Source: Scenedesmus sp. ARA3 (Eukaryota > Chlorophyta > Chlorophyceae > Sphaeropleales > Scenedesmaceae). From it: DNA of 64,000 bases. Made by a program: the position numbers and the translations under genes. Positions within the stretch are counted from its first letter, which is position 1. The number at the start of each line of letters is the position of its first letter. Shown in pieces: positions 21,600 through 35,383 of this stretch. The stretch lies in NCBI GenBank assembly GCA_004335835.1, contig RWJK01001382.1, positions 1 through 64,000 on the forward strand, written 5' to 3'. Below the pieces are notes generated by a model. It saw only the letters and a program-made list of their open reading frames with translations, did no database searches and was not told the origin of the DNA.

Positions 21600-23506
21600 A
21601 TGTCTGCCAGAGCATACATGCTGCTGTTTGCCTTGGCCTCCTGCCTCGCAGCTCAGATCACAGCAGAAAGACCGTTGGTTGTAGCCCACCGTGGTGCATC
21701 AGGGAAGCTGCCAGAGCACACCAGAGAGGCATACCTGCTTGCAATTCAGGAGGGCGCGGACTTCATTGAGTGTGATGTGGTGGTGACGAAAGATCTGCAG
21801 CTGATCTGCCGGCACGAACCACAGCTCAACGACACCACAGATGCTGCAGAGAAGTTCAGGTGGGCTACATGAGGCTTGTTGGCCTGACGGTGTGCTTGCT
21901 ACCACGTCGCACTTTCACAGCAGCGACGTGGGACACATGCTGCTCAGCTGTAGCAGCAGCTGCAGCGCGAGCGGTGCATTGCCATTGCTACTGCCTTGAG
22001 GTGAATTGCATCTGTTGCTGCATCTGCAGCAGCAGCTGCCGTCCTCTCACAGGACATGCATTGCTGCGTGTTGTACCGCTGCAGGGACCGCTCCAAGACG
22101 TATGAAATTGATGGGGCCAACGTGACAGGCGTCTTCGCCTCAGACCTCACACTTGCAGAGGTGCGCCTGCGTTTGGTAGATGCACTGCATCTATGAGTGG
22201 CAGTGCTGCTGTGAACAGTTCCACAGGGACGACACTCAAGTGCACTGACTGACTGCGTCACTGCTCAACCTTGCCGCATGCCGTGTGCGGCATCTGCCTG
22301 CCTGTGCATGCCACTCTTCCCACGATCATGTAACTGGCTGCTAAGCGGTTTCTGCATTTTTCAGACACCCCGCCTGACGTTTTCCAAAACCTGTGCCACA
22401 TGTGTGCAGGTGCGGCAGCTGCGTGCCACTCAGCGGCTGCCACTCCGCAACCAGTCCTTCAACGGCAAGTTCAGCATCCCCACCTTTGCCGAGTACCTGG
22501 ACATAGCGCTGCAGGCTGGCAGGCCAGTGGGGGTGTACCCGGGTGGGTGCTGCAGCTGCGATCATTGCCAGGGCGTTGTAGCTTGTAAGGCCAGGACTTT
22601 GTTGCTTGTAATGCCAGGGTGCGTACTGGCCGCACTGAAGATGGCTGACAGGCCTTAGTGCCAACACTTGCAGTGTTGACAGGGACCTCTGTCGGGCTTG
22701 CGCAACAGCTGAAGGTCTAGACCACACACTGTGTGCGCTGCTTCATGCAAGGTGCAGCATGCATGTGTGTCTGCACGGGTCAACCACATGCATATGGGGC
22801 AGCTCAGCCAGCAGGAGAGTGCGCTGACATTCCTGATGAGTGTTGAAACTGCTCTCCGCACCAAAACTTGACGTGCGGCTGACGTATGCAACTGCTGTTT
22901 GGCTTGTCTGCCGCTACTGCAGAGACCAAACACCCTGCCTGGCACAACTCCCTCCCGGCCCTGAAGGCAGCCAACACCACCATCGAGAAGCTCGTCACTG
23001 ACGTGCTCAAGTCAAAGGGCTACGACACATCAGCCCCCATCAACAGCACAGCTTGGCTGGCTCGCCCCATCGTCCTGCAAAGCTTCGAAATAAACAGCCT
23101 GCGGCGCCTGCATGAGCTGACACCCGTGCCCCTGGTGTATCTTTTAGATGATGCCCCTGATCCGCAAACCCGCCAGCCCCTGTTTGAGATTGTGTCCGAT
23201 GCAAACCTTGCGGCTATCGAGTCCTTTGTGACTGTTGTGGCTCCTTGGAAAGGCTTGCTGTATCGGGTGTCAACTGATAGAGGGGACAAGAAGCTTGTGT
23301 CGACTGGCCTCACTGCTCGCTTGAAGCAGAAGGGCTTCATTGTGCATACATACACAATCAGAAATGAGCCGCAGTTTGTGCTGCCCACCTGCGGAGATGA
23401 TATTGAGTGTGAGTTCAGGTTCCTGTTCAAGTCGGAGGGCATAGACGGAGCTTTTACGGACTATCCTGGCACACTGGTGCAGTGGCTGGACAAGAACTAC
23501 CGCTAG
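21600..23506 (+). CDS. Glycerophosphodiester phosphodiesterase, secretory
   Basis: Hydrolyses glycerophosphodiesters to glycerol-3-phosphate and an alcohol. Exons 21600-21859, 22085-22160, 22410-22542 and 22923-23506 join in frame to 350 residues. A signal peptide ([16 protein letters not shown]) comes first. The GDPD catalytic elements follow: VVAHRGASG with the catalytic His, then [11 protein letters not shown] with the metal-binding Glu and Asp, then the second His in ICRHEPQ. GVYPETKHP, across the junction at 22542, matches the conserved E-x-KHP motif. The barrel continues to [22 protein letters not shown] and [13 protein letters not shown] near the C-terminus. This fits the plant-type secreted GDPD branch and a role in phosphate scavenging from lipids. 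Splice edges are not duplicated here. The start at 21600 is chosen because it directly precedes the signal peptide. Confidence 0.93.
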
Positions 23507-23508
23507 TG

Positions 23509-23655
23509 TTCAGCTAGTGTATGTGCACATGCACATTCTGGTTGTTCAGCTAGTGTATGTGCACATGCACATTCTGGTTGTTCAGCTAGTGTATGTGCAC
23601 ATGCACATTCTGGTTGTTCAGCTAGTGTATGTGCACATGCACATTCTGGTTGTTC
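23509..23655 (+). repeat. 36-bp minisatellite, four copies, just after the GDPD stop
   Basis: The unit begins TTCAGCTAGTGTATGTGCAC and contains the palindrome GTGCACATGCAC. Four near-perfect tandem copies start 3 nt after the stop codon, so they lie in the 3' UTR. Confidence 0.95.
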
Positions 23656-25277
23656 TGTGACTTCAGAGAGCATTGTAGGGTTGTGACCGCCAGCGCTGTT
23701 GTTGTTCTCACACCATGGACAATCAGGCAGGACATTTTTTATGCTAAGAAGCAGCCTGCCTGAGGTAGGCCTGCTTTGCCTGTGCTCTTCTGTACCTAGG
23801 TGCAGGCCTGTAGATTGTAGAAGGACAAAGTGACAAGTGACAGTGCTAATAGCCTGGGATCTTGCTGTTAGCCTGTCGGCCGAGGTGCCAGAGCAGTGCG
23901 TGCTGTTCAACATGCTGCTTGGCTGCATCTCAGCCTAGTCATCATCATCATGTTACTCATCAAGCCATAGCATCAACGCCATCGGCCCCGCGCCCCAATG
24001 GATTCTCAGCCTAGTGAGCCTTTTTGTTGTGGTTGTCCAGCACAAGTGTGGTGGGTGGGCCTGCTGACTAATGGATTTTCAATGCGGCTGGGTTGTTGGT
24101 TGCAAGTGTTTTAATGCTGAGCAGTGCTGTGAACAGGCGCCGGCTATGATAAAGTGCTCTGAACCTGCCGGTGACCCTGCACTTAGATAGGCCAGCCGCA
24201 CCCAGATTGATGCCATGTTACACCAAACCAGATGCTACCTCAACTTCGACAGGCCTCAACCATCACCCTTCCGACCGCAACTGCAACTGCAATCACAAAC
24301 AAAACGAGCTGTACACAACACAACCAACCCCACTAACCGGTGTAAGGCTTGCACATAGTGGCCCCTTGCTGTACACTGCCACCGTGCTGTAGACTACCAC
24401 CTGCACTAGCTGCTCTGCAGCAGCGAAACAACAGTGCGCCATTGGGCATTTGTGGACGTGCGTTCTGACGCAGAGAATAGATTAGCAGAGGACGAAAGCC
24501 ACCCACCAACTGCAACTGGCTGCCTACTGCGGGAACAGTGCTACAGCTATGCTTCCAGCGCCAGCACTCCTAATCTGTTGCAGCTGCAGCATCCACAGCG
24601 CCGCTGCACCCATGCACCGCTAAGCTTGTGCTGCGCGAGACAGCCATGCCAAGCTGTGGCGCCGCGAACATCACTGCCGCTGCATTGTGCAAAGCATGGG
24701 TGCTGATGAAGGGAATACCATCAATGATTTCACCGTGCTGCAGCTGCTCCAGCCTGCTGCAATGAAGGGAGGTTGCGGCCGCCACTTGCATCGATATCGT
24801 CATGCTCAGATGGCGTCCACCTTGCAGCCGTTTGAAATAGTATTGAACTGCATGTGCCCAAGTCATTGCAGGGTTGCCCGCCTGGTGGGTTGTCAGCGCT
24901 TTTGTGGCAACTCTGGCGGATGCCACCAGTGAAGGCGTTGGATTCTGCCGGGACGGTAGGGACTTTGGAGTCGATGATATGGGCTGGGGAAACTGTGGGG
25001 ACTCCAGCGGATGCCAACAATCGTACATAACAGACCTCCACCTCCTTGCTTCTTGTGCCTTTGTGGACGACGTCAGAGCCAACGACTGCCACTCCAGCCA
25101 TGGCAAGGGTTGTGTAGGCGGCAGAGTGTTGTGACAAGCGTGTTGGTTGAGGGCCAAGCTTCCAGTTTGGCATATGGAAGGCCTACAGAACCGTTTGCCG
25201 CCCTAGACAGCCCAATAATGCCCGGTCTGTGCCCTGCATGTTGCACAGTGCTGCAGCTGCAGCTACGCCACCTGCAG
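23656..25277. other. Convergent intergenic region, no confident gene
   Basis: Between the GDPD 3' end (+) and the giant SPOC-like gene's 3' end (-). Short and medium ORFs on both strands (the longest about 195 codons, minus, 24570-25157) show no domain, no splice logic and no signal peptide. Probably UTRs and spacer. Confidence 0.35.
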
Positions 25278-26200
25278 CTACAGCTGCAGCTGTAGCCCGC
25301 CTGTGCCCAGCCGCATGTCGCGCTGCGGCTGCCCCTGTTCAGGCAGCTGGTATAATATTTCCACCAGGGCTGCAGCAGCTGCATTGGCCACCTCCGCAGC
25401 AGGCACCAGCCAAAAGGTGCTGCTGCTGCTGTTGGCAGCCCCAGCAGCAGCAGCAGCAAAGGCATTCGCGTTGTCACGGCCGCCATCGCCATGATTTGGA
25501 GTGGATACTGGAGTGTTCTGGTTTGGGTTGGTGTTGGTGTTGGTTGTGGTGTTGCCTGCTGCCGGGGTCATAAGCAGCATGGATCCGCCTGAGAGCATGT
25601 CGGCAGCAAAGCGCTCCAGGCTGGAGTAGAGCTGCAAGGCAAGCACAACAGAACAGCAAGTGAAAAGTACAGCCAATGTAGTCTATGTGAAAATGAACGG
25701 CCACAGCTTGTCAGCAGACGCATTAGGCTAGGGAGGGCATTGCCATCATGATGCAGCAACACGGGACAGGAAAACAGTGCACTTGGCATGCAAGTCTAGC
25801 TACTGGACCAATTCATAAAACAATACTGTACAACCCACGCTGCCTTGTATTGCGCATGCATTCAATGAACGGCAACAGCTCACGAGTCCTGAATCATCTG
25901 CATCTCACCGCGCGGTACAGCAGCAGCGGCGCATAGCACGCCTCCATCACTTCCTCCACCTGCTGCAGCGCAATGGGTGCTGACTCATCCAGCCTCACCA
26001 CCTCCAGCTGAGTCAGCAGCGATGACAGCAGCTGGCGCAGCAGGCTGTGGCGGCGCAGCAGCGACATGTAGCCGGGCACCACCTGCAACAGGGATCGGAA
26101 CAGAAATGATGTGGCTGTAATTGGATTGTCAGCAGCGATGACAGCAGCTGGCGCAGCAGGCTGTGGGGGCGCAGCAGCAACAAGTAGGCTGGCACCACCT

Positions 26201-26243
<43 letters not shown>

Positions 26244-28219
26244 AGAGCAGATGCATCTGTGTGGGACAGATGTGAATGCATGACGAGCAAACCGTAGCAG
26301 AATCCCAGCGACGCACTCGACGCCGCAGGCACTACATCTTGGCAGCACTGACCGTAGCAATTGAACCAACATAACCCAAAACGAGCCAACCGGAGCCGTG
26401 TTGCTCTGCGACGCAGCATGCCCGCAGCCATCACCACATCCAGACCTGCCGGCAGCTCTTCTGCTGCTGCAGCGCTTTACCAACAACACAGAACCTAGCA
26501 GTCCCACCAAACAACACCTTATCCCACCCCACACACCTGAACCAGCAGCTCTCCCATACCACCACCCTCCTGCTCAGCCGCCAGCTGCAGCAGCCCACAC
26601 CTGCTGCTGCCCACAAACTCAGCCAAGCTGCTGCAGCCATGCCCAGCCAGCGCCAAACTATCAAGCCCTGCACGCAGATCAGCTGGCAGCAGCCTGCTGA
26701 GTGGCAGCCGTGCTGCCAGCAGCTGCTGAGGCTCGCTTGCTAGCTCTGGCAGTAACGGCTGAGGCTGACTTGCTGGCTCCGGCAGCAGCATCAGCTGCTG
26801 AGGCTCGCTTGCTAGCTCTGGCAGCAGCAGCGGCAGCAGCGGCAGCTCTGGGGAGCTGTCGGCAGGCTTGTTGGCACTGTCTGTGGCTGGCCTGCAGCTG
26901 TCGAGATCAGCCACTGCTGCTGCTGCTGCTGTTGCTGCTGGTCGTGGTGCTGCTGCCGGCTGCTCCTCATCAGCATCTGCAGGCTCTGCTACGGCATGGC
27001 TGGCGCCAGTTGCTGCAACTCCGGCATCCTCTGCTGCCTGCTGCATGGCGGTCGCATGCTGCTGCTGCTGTGCTTGGGTATGTGCCTGTTGCTGGTCTTC
27101 TGCAACAGCAGCTGCAAACACTTGCAGCAGCAGCAGCGAGCGCGCCTCGTCCTGCTGCTCTCGCGGCAGCTGTGACAGGTCCAGCTGATGCAGCAGCACT
27201 GCCAGCTGCTGCGGCGAGCTGCGCCAGGTGTCAAATGAAGCAGCTGTCAACTTACAATGCTGCTGGTGCTGCTGCTGCTGCACGTGTGGGCCACCTGCAC
27301 ACAGCGCTGCTGCTGCTGCTGCTGCTGGTTGTGGTGCAACGGCTGCAGCTGTTGTTCCCATATCGTCTTTTGGGCTGCTGCCCTTTGCCTGCTGCTGCTG
27401 CTGCTGCATGTTGTCTGCCTTGCCTCTGCTGCGGGCAGGCCCACTAGCTGCTGCAGACGCCAATCGCTGCCTCTTGCCACTGTTGCTGTGCGGCCCTGGC
27501 GCCCTGCAGCGTCCAAGCAGTGACCCAGCAGTGTCTGTCCCTGCTGCTGCTGCTGCGCGTGCTGCTGTATGCTCTTGCTTCACAACAACAGCAGCCTTAC
27601 GCTTCTTGCTGCTGCTGCTGCCCACATTGCCTTGCTCTGCAGTGCCTTTGTCAGCAGCAGCTGCTGCTGGCTGGGGTGCCTGCTCTTGCTTCACAGCCAC
27701 AGGCCTCTGCCCTTGCTCCTCTGCCCCCTCCGCTGCTGCTGCTGCTGCAGGCTCACTGGCATCCTCCTCATCTTTCGCAGCCACTTGGGCAGCAGCAGCA
27801 GCAGCAGCGGCAGCAGCAGGGCTGCCAGGTCCTGTGAGGCTGAGGTCGCGGCTGGCGCCAGCTGCTGCAGGCAGCTCATAGCGGATGCGCTCCAAGCGAC
27901 TCCATGGCGCTGCATCAGCAGCAGACTGCATGACAAACAAAGAAAGAGGAGCAGCAGTACAGCAGCAGCAACAGCAACTCAGTGATGGGCACGTTAACAG
28001 CTGCCACACTTGTGCCGAACTTGTGCTGTACCGACTGGTGATTATTTACTGCATATCGATAACGTTAGGACAGTGACATACCAGCACATACGTGTGGCCG
28101 CACCTGTGGCACCAGCACCAGCCGCCTGTCCTGCAGCAGCGCCTGTGGCACCAGCACCCCCGATAATAATAATAAGAATAATAATAATGATAATAATAAT
28201 AATAAGAATAATAATAATG

Positions 28220-28256
<37 letters not shown>

Positions 28257-29913
28257 TAGTACAAATCATAATAATTCAAATATGACGCACCTGTGGCACC
28301 AGCACCAGCCCCCTGTCCTGCAGCAGCACCTCGCCGGCCAGGTACACCGTGTCCGCAGCAAACGCGCGCATGGAGCGGTACAGCTGCAGCGGGTGACACA
28401 TGCACAGCAACATGCACAGCAGGCAAGCGCAGCTTGTGAGTCTACTGTCAACGGTACACCGTGTCCGCCGCAAACGCGCGCATGGAGCGGTACAGCTGCA
28501 GCAGCAGGGACACATGCACAGCCACATGCACAGCAGGAAAGCGCAGATTGTGAGTCTGCTGTCTGTCAAAGCGTGGTTCTGCAGTGATTGTGATGTGTCG
28601 TGCTTTCAGCGTCAAACGCAGACAATGCCATGTGCTCGGAAGACAGCCACCCCACGCTGTTCATGTGTCAGTGCTGCCGCAATGTTCAAAAAACATGCTA
28701 CTAATATGTCACTGACAATGTTACAAATGCTGCTCACCTCCCTGTAGATCAGCAGCGGGTGGTAGAACGGCACACGTGTCATCAGCTCCTCCATGTCCCT
28801 GCAGGGCACAGACAAACACACAAAAAACAGCAAGCGTTTAGTTGGGCCCAACATGCAGCTTATGTACAGCTGTGCAAACGAAGCATGGGAATCCAAACAG
28901 ACGAAGACAGCAGAACCTTCAGACATGCAAAGGACACATCACAGCGTATAAAAACACTGCCTCAGGCTGCCAATATATATTATAGTAGCCAGCACAGCTG
29001 CCGCAGCGTCACCTGCACAGTAAATGTGTGCGAGCACCTGATTAAATAGCAGCGGAAACTAGCAAAGGCCGGTGAAGTAGACCTTGTGACACACTCAGGC
29101 TTGCCAATCACACCTGAAGAAGTAGATGCGTGTGAGGCCGTGGTGCTTCAAATTTTTACGCCAACCACAACTTCAGTTGAACACAAAACCGCAGCAGCAG
29201 CAACAGCAGCAGCAGCAGCCGCACCTGAAGAAGTAGATGCGTGTGAGGCCATGGTGCTTGCTGCGCAGGTGGGCGACCAGGGCAGTCAGCAGCCGCCGCA
29301 GCAGCCGGTGACCATGCACCAGCGACATGTAACCAGGCACCACCTGCGGCAAGAGGCGGACCAGGGGTTAAGAAACTATGACACATTACAATGTCATACA
29401 CTCCTGGTAGTAAAATACAGCTGCCTTATGAAGCCCCTCAACAAACCAGGACACAGCATATTGCAATTCCATTGTGAGATCTGCCGACCCCAAATACAAG
29501 TAGAGCCATTTTACATCAACAGACAGCCACTATCAGGCATTAGCTACACACAACAAAAAGGCATTACTAACAGCCACCCACCCTGGTCTTGTCGCCCTCC
29601 TTGCCCTTCACCAGCAGCCCGCAACAGCAGCAGCATTATGTCATTGACAAAAGCCATAGACCAGCCACCAAGCAATTACCAACGTATCAAATTGCTGTAA
29701 CAGCCACCCACCCAGGTTTTGTCGCCCTCCTTGCCCTTCACCAGCAGCCCGCAGCGCCCGCTGCGCACAAAGCGCGCCAGGCTGCAGCCACTGGGCAGCA
29801 TCTGACCTGGCAGGCCCAGCTCCCCAACAGCCACAGCAGCATCTAATAAAGCCTGCGGCTCTGATGCAAGCTCCAGCGGCAAGCTGCTGCTGCTGCTGTT
29901 GGGTTTGGCGTTG

Positions 29914-29968
<55 letters not shown>

Positions 29969-30362
29969 AGCTGTGCAGTAGTGCTAGGCTGCGCACCTCG
30001 TCCCGCTCAGTGGGCCTCAGGCCTGACAGATCAAGCCTGGACCAGGACCAAGTGGTCCTGACAGCCTGACTCTCAGCAGCAGCAGCAGCTGCAGCAGCAG
30101 CAGCAGCAGCAGGTGGTGCTGCTGCTGCTGTTGACGGGCTCGGGCTGGCTAACCTGCTCCTGCTGCGGCTCCTGCTGCGGTGCTGCTGCTGCTGCCAGCC
30201 AGCAGGGCTGCTGCCCCTGGCCCTGCTCAGGCTGCGGCTACGACTCCTACCCCTGCTGCTGCTGCTGCTGCTCTTGCCATGGCCAGCAAGCACACGCTCA
30301 TGTGGATCCCTCCTGCATTCCTCCTCTTCCCTGGCAAAGTGCCGGATGGGGCTGCTAAGCAT

Positions 30363-30393
<31 letters not shown>

Positions 30394-31038
30394 CTGTCAC
30401 TGTCAGGGCTATCATGTGGCACCCAGCGGTCTCCCTCTGCTGCTGCTGCAGGGCTCGCGCCAGCCTGCTGCTGCTGCTGCTGCTGCGGTTGTATGTATCC
30501 TGAGTCCAGCTGTGCGTTGCGTGTTGCCCCAGGGTGCTTCGGTGTCCTGAAGGTCACCAGCTGTGCCTGCTGCTCTTTGAGGTAGGACGGCAGCAGTGTG
30601 TGCGGCACCAGCCTGAACATGTTGTCACGCACCATGGCACCAATGGGACCACCTGCATGTGGTGCATTGTCAGAATGACGAGGTGCATAAGCGTGGTCAC
30701 TCAAATGTAGTACAAGCTCAGTGCTGTGGAAGCAACCAGAGATACATTGAGCCTCTGTGATACCACTGCAGCTGCATGGCATGCATTAGCATGGACCCAT
30801 CACCAAAATGCTGTAGCAGCGGTCTTGATAATTGGCCCTCAGCATGCAGTGCAGCAGAAGCTTATTCTGTGCTAAGCCTGTGCTGCACGCACCAAAAGTG
30901 CAATGACAGGTGCACCAGCTGTTCGGCTACAGGCATGTTGCCTGCGTAGAAACTGAGTTTGCAACCACTCAACCCTAAGCCTGCTGCTCACCGGCCATGT
31001 TGTCTGCCAGGAAGTTTACCAGGGAGCGGTACAGCTGC

Positions 31039-31072
<34 letters not shown>

Positions 31073-31702
31073 GGGTGGTGCAGCAAGTTGGTATTGCTTG
31101 GCACAGCCTGCCCACAGCCACTGTCTAGATTGCTGCACATGCACAGCACGCTGGGCTGTCTATAAGCATGGCCATGTATGCTGCAAGCAGACCGGCAGGC
31201 TGCAGCAGCTGCCACCAAGCGCTTGCTTTGCACTTCCAACAGAGGACAAGCAGCACACCAAAACCATGCACAGCGCGGGCCAGCTGAAACACCGTCTTCA
31301 AACAGTGTGTATCCCGCACCTATGGTGCCGCTACGACTGATATGACCACAACCTTCCTCAGATGAACAGACATTGTGGCATCAGCTCAAGCTGGCTCATC
31401 TTGATGGAAAAGAGTGACCCGCTTCAGCTGATGCTACGATGTCTTTCAGAGCACAAGGTTGTTGTGGAATACAGAACGCCCCACCACCACGCACCATTCG
31501 ATACAGCAGCAGCGGCGCAAAGCCCGGGTTGTCCCTCCTTGCCACAGGCTCCCACACCTCCCGCAGCAGCAGCACACTGCTGCCGCTGCTGCTGCTGCTG
31601 CTGCCGTGGCTGGCCTGCACCTGCCGTGCCAGTGCTGCCAGCAGCCGGGCCAGCAGCCTGTGGCGGCGTAGCGTGAACATGAAGTGCGGGCGCACCTGCA
31701 CA

Positions 31703-31733
<31 letters not shown>

Positions 31734-33262
31734 ATGTGCCAGCGGCGCGGTGTCGGTATGGCTCAGGCAGCAGCAGTGCAGCTGGAGCGTGGCTCACGCG
31801 GCTGCGCCCCCAGCAGCAGCAGTTGCAGAACAGTTTTGTCATGTGACTCAGGCGGTAGCAGTTGCAAGCCAGCTCGATCGGCGCTGTTAGGCTTTGGTCA
31901 AAAAATCAGAAAAAAAGTTTTGAACAATACGTAAAAACTTTATTCAACTCACCTTGACCAGGCCCGCCCCTGCTGGCTGCAGCAGGCAGCAGCTGCCAGC
32001 CAGCAGCCAGGCCTGCATGCCGCCTGGCGGTGTCAGCGCTGGCGGCAGCTGAGCCAGCTGGCGCATCTCAACAGCAGCTTGCAGTATGTTGGAGGGCTCA
32101 CAGGCCAGCTCCAGCTGGATCGCCTCACCTGCAGTTGATTTGGGGCGTTTGATCAATGAGATCTGGCAGGTTTCATTTTGAGTCTGGCAGCTGACAGCAG
32201 TCAGCAAGGTGCAAGGGGAGCAAGCTCTGGCCTGGTGTACTTGAAGGTGCGCATGCACATGCAAACATGCAAAAATGCAGTACACACACCAGCCACCCCA
32301 CCTTTCCTATTAGCCAGCCCAGGGCCCTCCCTTGCAGCCACCTCAGCAAAGCAGTGCAGCAGCAGCAGCGACCTCAACTCCCCAAACTCCGTTTCACTTA
32401 AACCCTGCGGCTCCAGCAGCCCCAAAACCCCACGCCAGTCATCAGCCCTGCCACTCGGCGAAGCACTGCGGCCGCCACCTGCTGCTGCTGCTGCTTTGCG
32501 TGAAGCAATCCCTCCTTGGCGCCTATCCCCTGCTGCTGCTGCCGCTGGGTTTGCATCAGCATGCCTGTAAGCCTGCCTGTCTGAGCTGCGGCGCCTGCTA
32601 TCACTGCGAGGCCAGTGCTCCCGGTCTTTGCTGCGGCTGCGGCTGCGGCTGCGGCTGTAGGGGCGCTTGTGGCTCCTCCTGTCCTTGCTGCTGCTTCTGC
32701 CTCTGTCCCTGCTGAGGCTCCTGCTCCTGCTGCGGCCTCTGCTGTACTCAGCAGCAGCAGCAGCAGCAGCATCTGGAATCCTCCTGTTGTTGTAGTGCTT
32801 GGAAGCTCCACCCCCAGCAACCTCTGCAACTGTCCCTGCATGCTGCTCCCCTGAACTGCGAGCCCTGATATCTCCAGCACGACTGTACTGCCTGTTGTGT
32901 ACAGCATGGCTGTACTGCCTGTCTCCAGCAGAACTGTACCGCCTGTCACAACCAGAGTTGTACTGCCTGTCTCCAGCAGGGCTGTACTGCCTGTCACCAG
33001 CAGAGAGGTACTGCCTGTCACCAGCGGGATTGTACTGCCTGTCCCCAGCAGGGCTGCACTGCCTGTTGCCAGCGGGGTTGTACTGCCTGTCACCAGCAGG
33101 ACTGTACCGCCTGTCACCAGCAGGGCTGTACTGCCTGTCACCAGCAGGACTGTACCGCCTGTCTCCAGCAGGGCTGTACTGCCTGTTACGGCTCCTGCTC
33201 CTGCTGCTCCTGCCATGGTGTTGCCAGTCGCTGCTGCTGCGCCGCGCGGGTGGGCTCATTGG

Positions 33263-33309
<47 letters not shown>

Positions 33310-33584
33310 GGACCGCAGCACCTGCTGCAGCTGCTGCAGTACGTCTGATCGCAGGGTAGCTGGCAGCGGCAGCACCAGAAGCCGCTGGCAGCGGCGTCCG
33401 TGGTGTCAAGCGAGCTGGCTGCTGCTGCTGCTGCTTCTGCTGCTTCTGCTGCTGCTTGGGTGATAGCACTGGCAGCGGCACTCCTTTGGTGCTTGTGCTG
33501 CCAGCAGCACCTGCTACACCACCACCAGAATCTGTGTGTGGAGGCGGCAGCAGTGGCACAAACGACATGTCATCTGACCACACC

Positions 33585-33625
<41 letters not shown>

Positions 33626-34790
33626 CTGGCCTTTTGGTGTCCCTGGCCTGCCCCAGCCTGCAGCCTGCAGCTGCTGCCGCTGCTGCTCAAGCGTTTGCTG
33701 CAGCTGCACCGCACCCACTGCTGCCTGCTGCACTGCTGCTGCAATGCCAGCCGGCGGATCAGGCCGCCCGCCAGCAAACCAGCTGGTTGTGACAACACAT
33801 ACGGGATTAACACTGTCATATAACAGTCCCCGGCTGTCATATGTGCTGCTGGCGGCTGGGCTGGCTGCCCAGTGCTTGCAGGCTGGCTGTGGCAGCTGCT
33901 GCTGCAGTAGATCTAGCAGGGGACCGTCAGGGTTGTAACTGATGAAGCTGTGAGCTGTCAGAGCTTGCTGCTGCTGCTGCTGCTGCTGGGGTGGGTTGCT
34001 GTTGGTGATGTGGAAGGTGCCCCGAGCCATGTGGAAGGATCCCTGCAGCATGAAAAGGGATTACAATAGGTGTGTGCACAACATGACAAAGAACAGCAGA
34101 TGACAGGTTGATGAAGTTGCCCCACAACAAATAAAACAGCCGTGCTGAGGGCAGCATTAGTTACCATGTTTAATATGCATGCCCTGCAACAGCAATCAAA
34201 CACCAGCAATCAAACACCAGCAATCAAACACCAGCAATCAAACACCAGCAATCAAACACCAGCATTCAAACACCAGCAATCAAACACCAGCAATCAAACA
34301 CCAGCAATCAAACACCGTCCACCCGCATATCAATTACACTGTCCATGTAAAAAGCATGCAGTCACAAGCATGCCACAGAGAATGCTAAACGAGCGATCGA
34401 GCACAAGCCACAAACCAATTGAATCACGCACCAGCTGCCCCTCGCTGTTGCGCAGCAGTGCCATCAGCTGAGTCAGTGCAGCCACATCAGCAGCAGCAGT
34501 GCCGAAACACCGTCAACTGACACAACAACAAAACTATCTACACTACACAGCGTGCAGTCACGTTAACGTTACTTTCACAAAGAGTGCCAAAAGGACAATC
34601 ACACACAGTAAACAGGCAAGCCACAGAGCAAATTGAGCGATCAAGCACAACTTACAAACTCAACCTGGACGCGCACCAGTTCTCCCCTGCTGTTGCGCAG
34701 CAGCGCCATCAGCTGAGTCAGCGCTGCCACGTCAGCAGCAGCACCAGGCACCAGTACCAGCGGGCAGCAGTCCCACCCAGCACACAGCGG

Positions 34791-34822
<32 letters not shown>

Positions 34823-35348
34823 GCTGCTGCTGCCAGAGCCGTGCCTCAAACTCTTCTGCCTTCACATCTACGGTGAAGCCCAGCACAGAAGGCAGCAGGC
34901 GGTAGCGGGACCAGTAGCTGCTGCTGCTGCTGCTGCTGCTGCCAGTGGATGCTGCTGCTGCTGCTGCAGCTGGCGGGTAAATGTGGCCACATGCTGCAAA
35001 GGAGCCTTGCAGCTTGCCGTCAGGAGTGCGCCATGCCACGCGCCCACACCACACCTTGCGGCAAAAAACAAGATGTGCAGACACGTCACGCAACGACATG
35101 AATGGGCATGTAGCGCACTTGTTTGTGGACGTGGCACACTGCTTGATGTAACAAAAGGCAGGGCTGTGCATGCATGCAGCCATGTAGCTACAGCGCAGGT
35201 TGCAAAAGGCTCCAGGAAGAATACGCAGCCCTCCTCAACCTGAAATCTGCACCCACCAGTGTATTGATTTCCCTGTAGCACAGCCGGCACTCAGGCCCAG
35301 GCACTGCAAGCCCCGCCACAGCACCATTACCAGCAGCAGCAGCGCGAT

Positions 35349-35383
<35 letters not shown>

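Noticed and set aside
24570..25157. 195-codon minus ORF downstream of the giant gene
   Set aside because: No recognisable motif or splice logic; may be 3' UTR.
26701..27985. Plus-strand ORFs of 217 and 248 codons
   Set aside because: Complement of the poly-A/poly-Q exon of the giant minus-strand gene; no domain.
32398..33938. Large alternate-frame ORFs over the RS and octapeptide region (272 codons minus; 186-188 codons plus)
   Set aside because: The 24-bp repeat has no stop in several frames. The YSPAGD frame joins neighbours in phase and the others do not.
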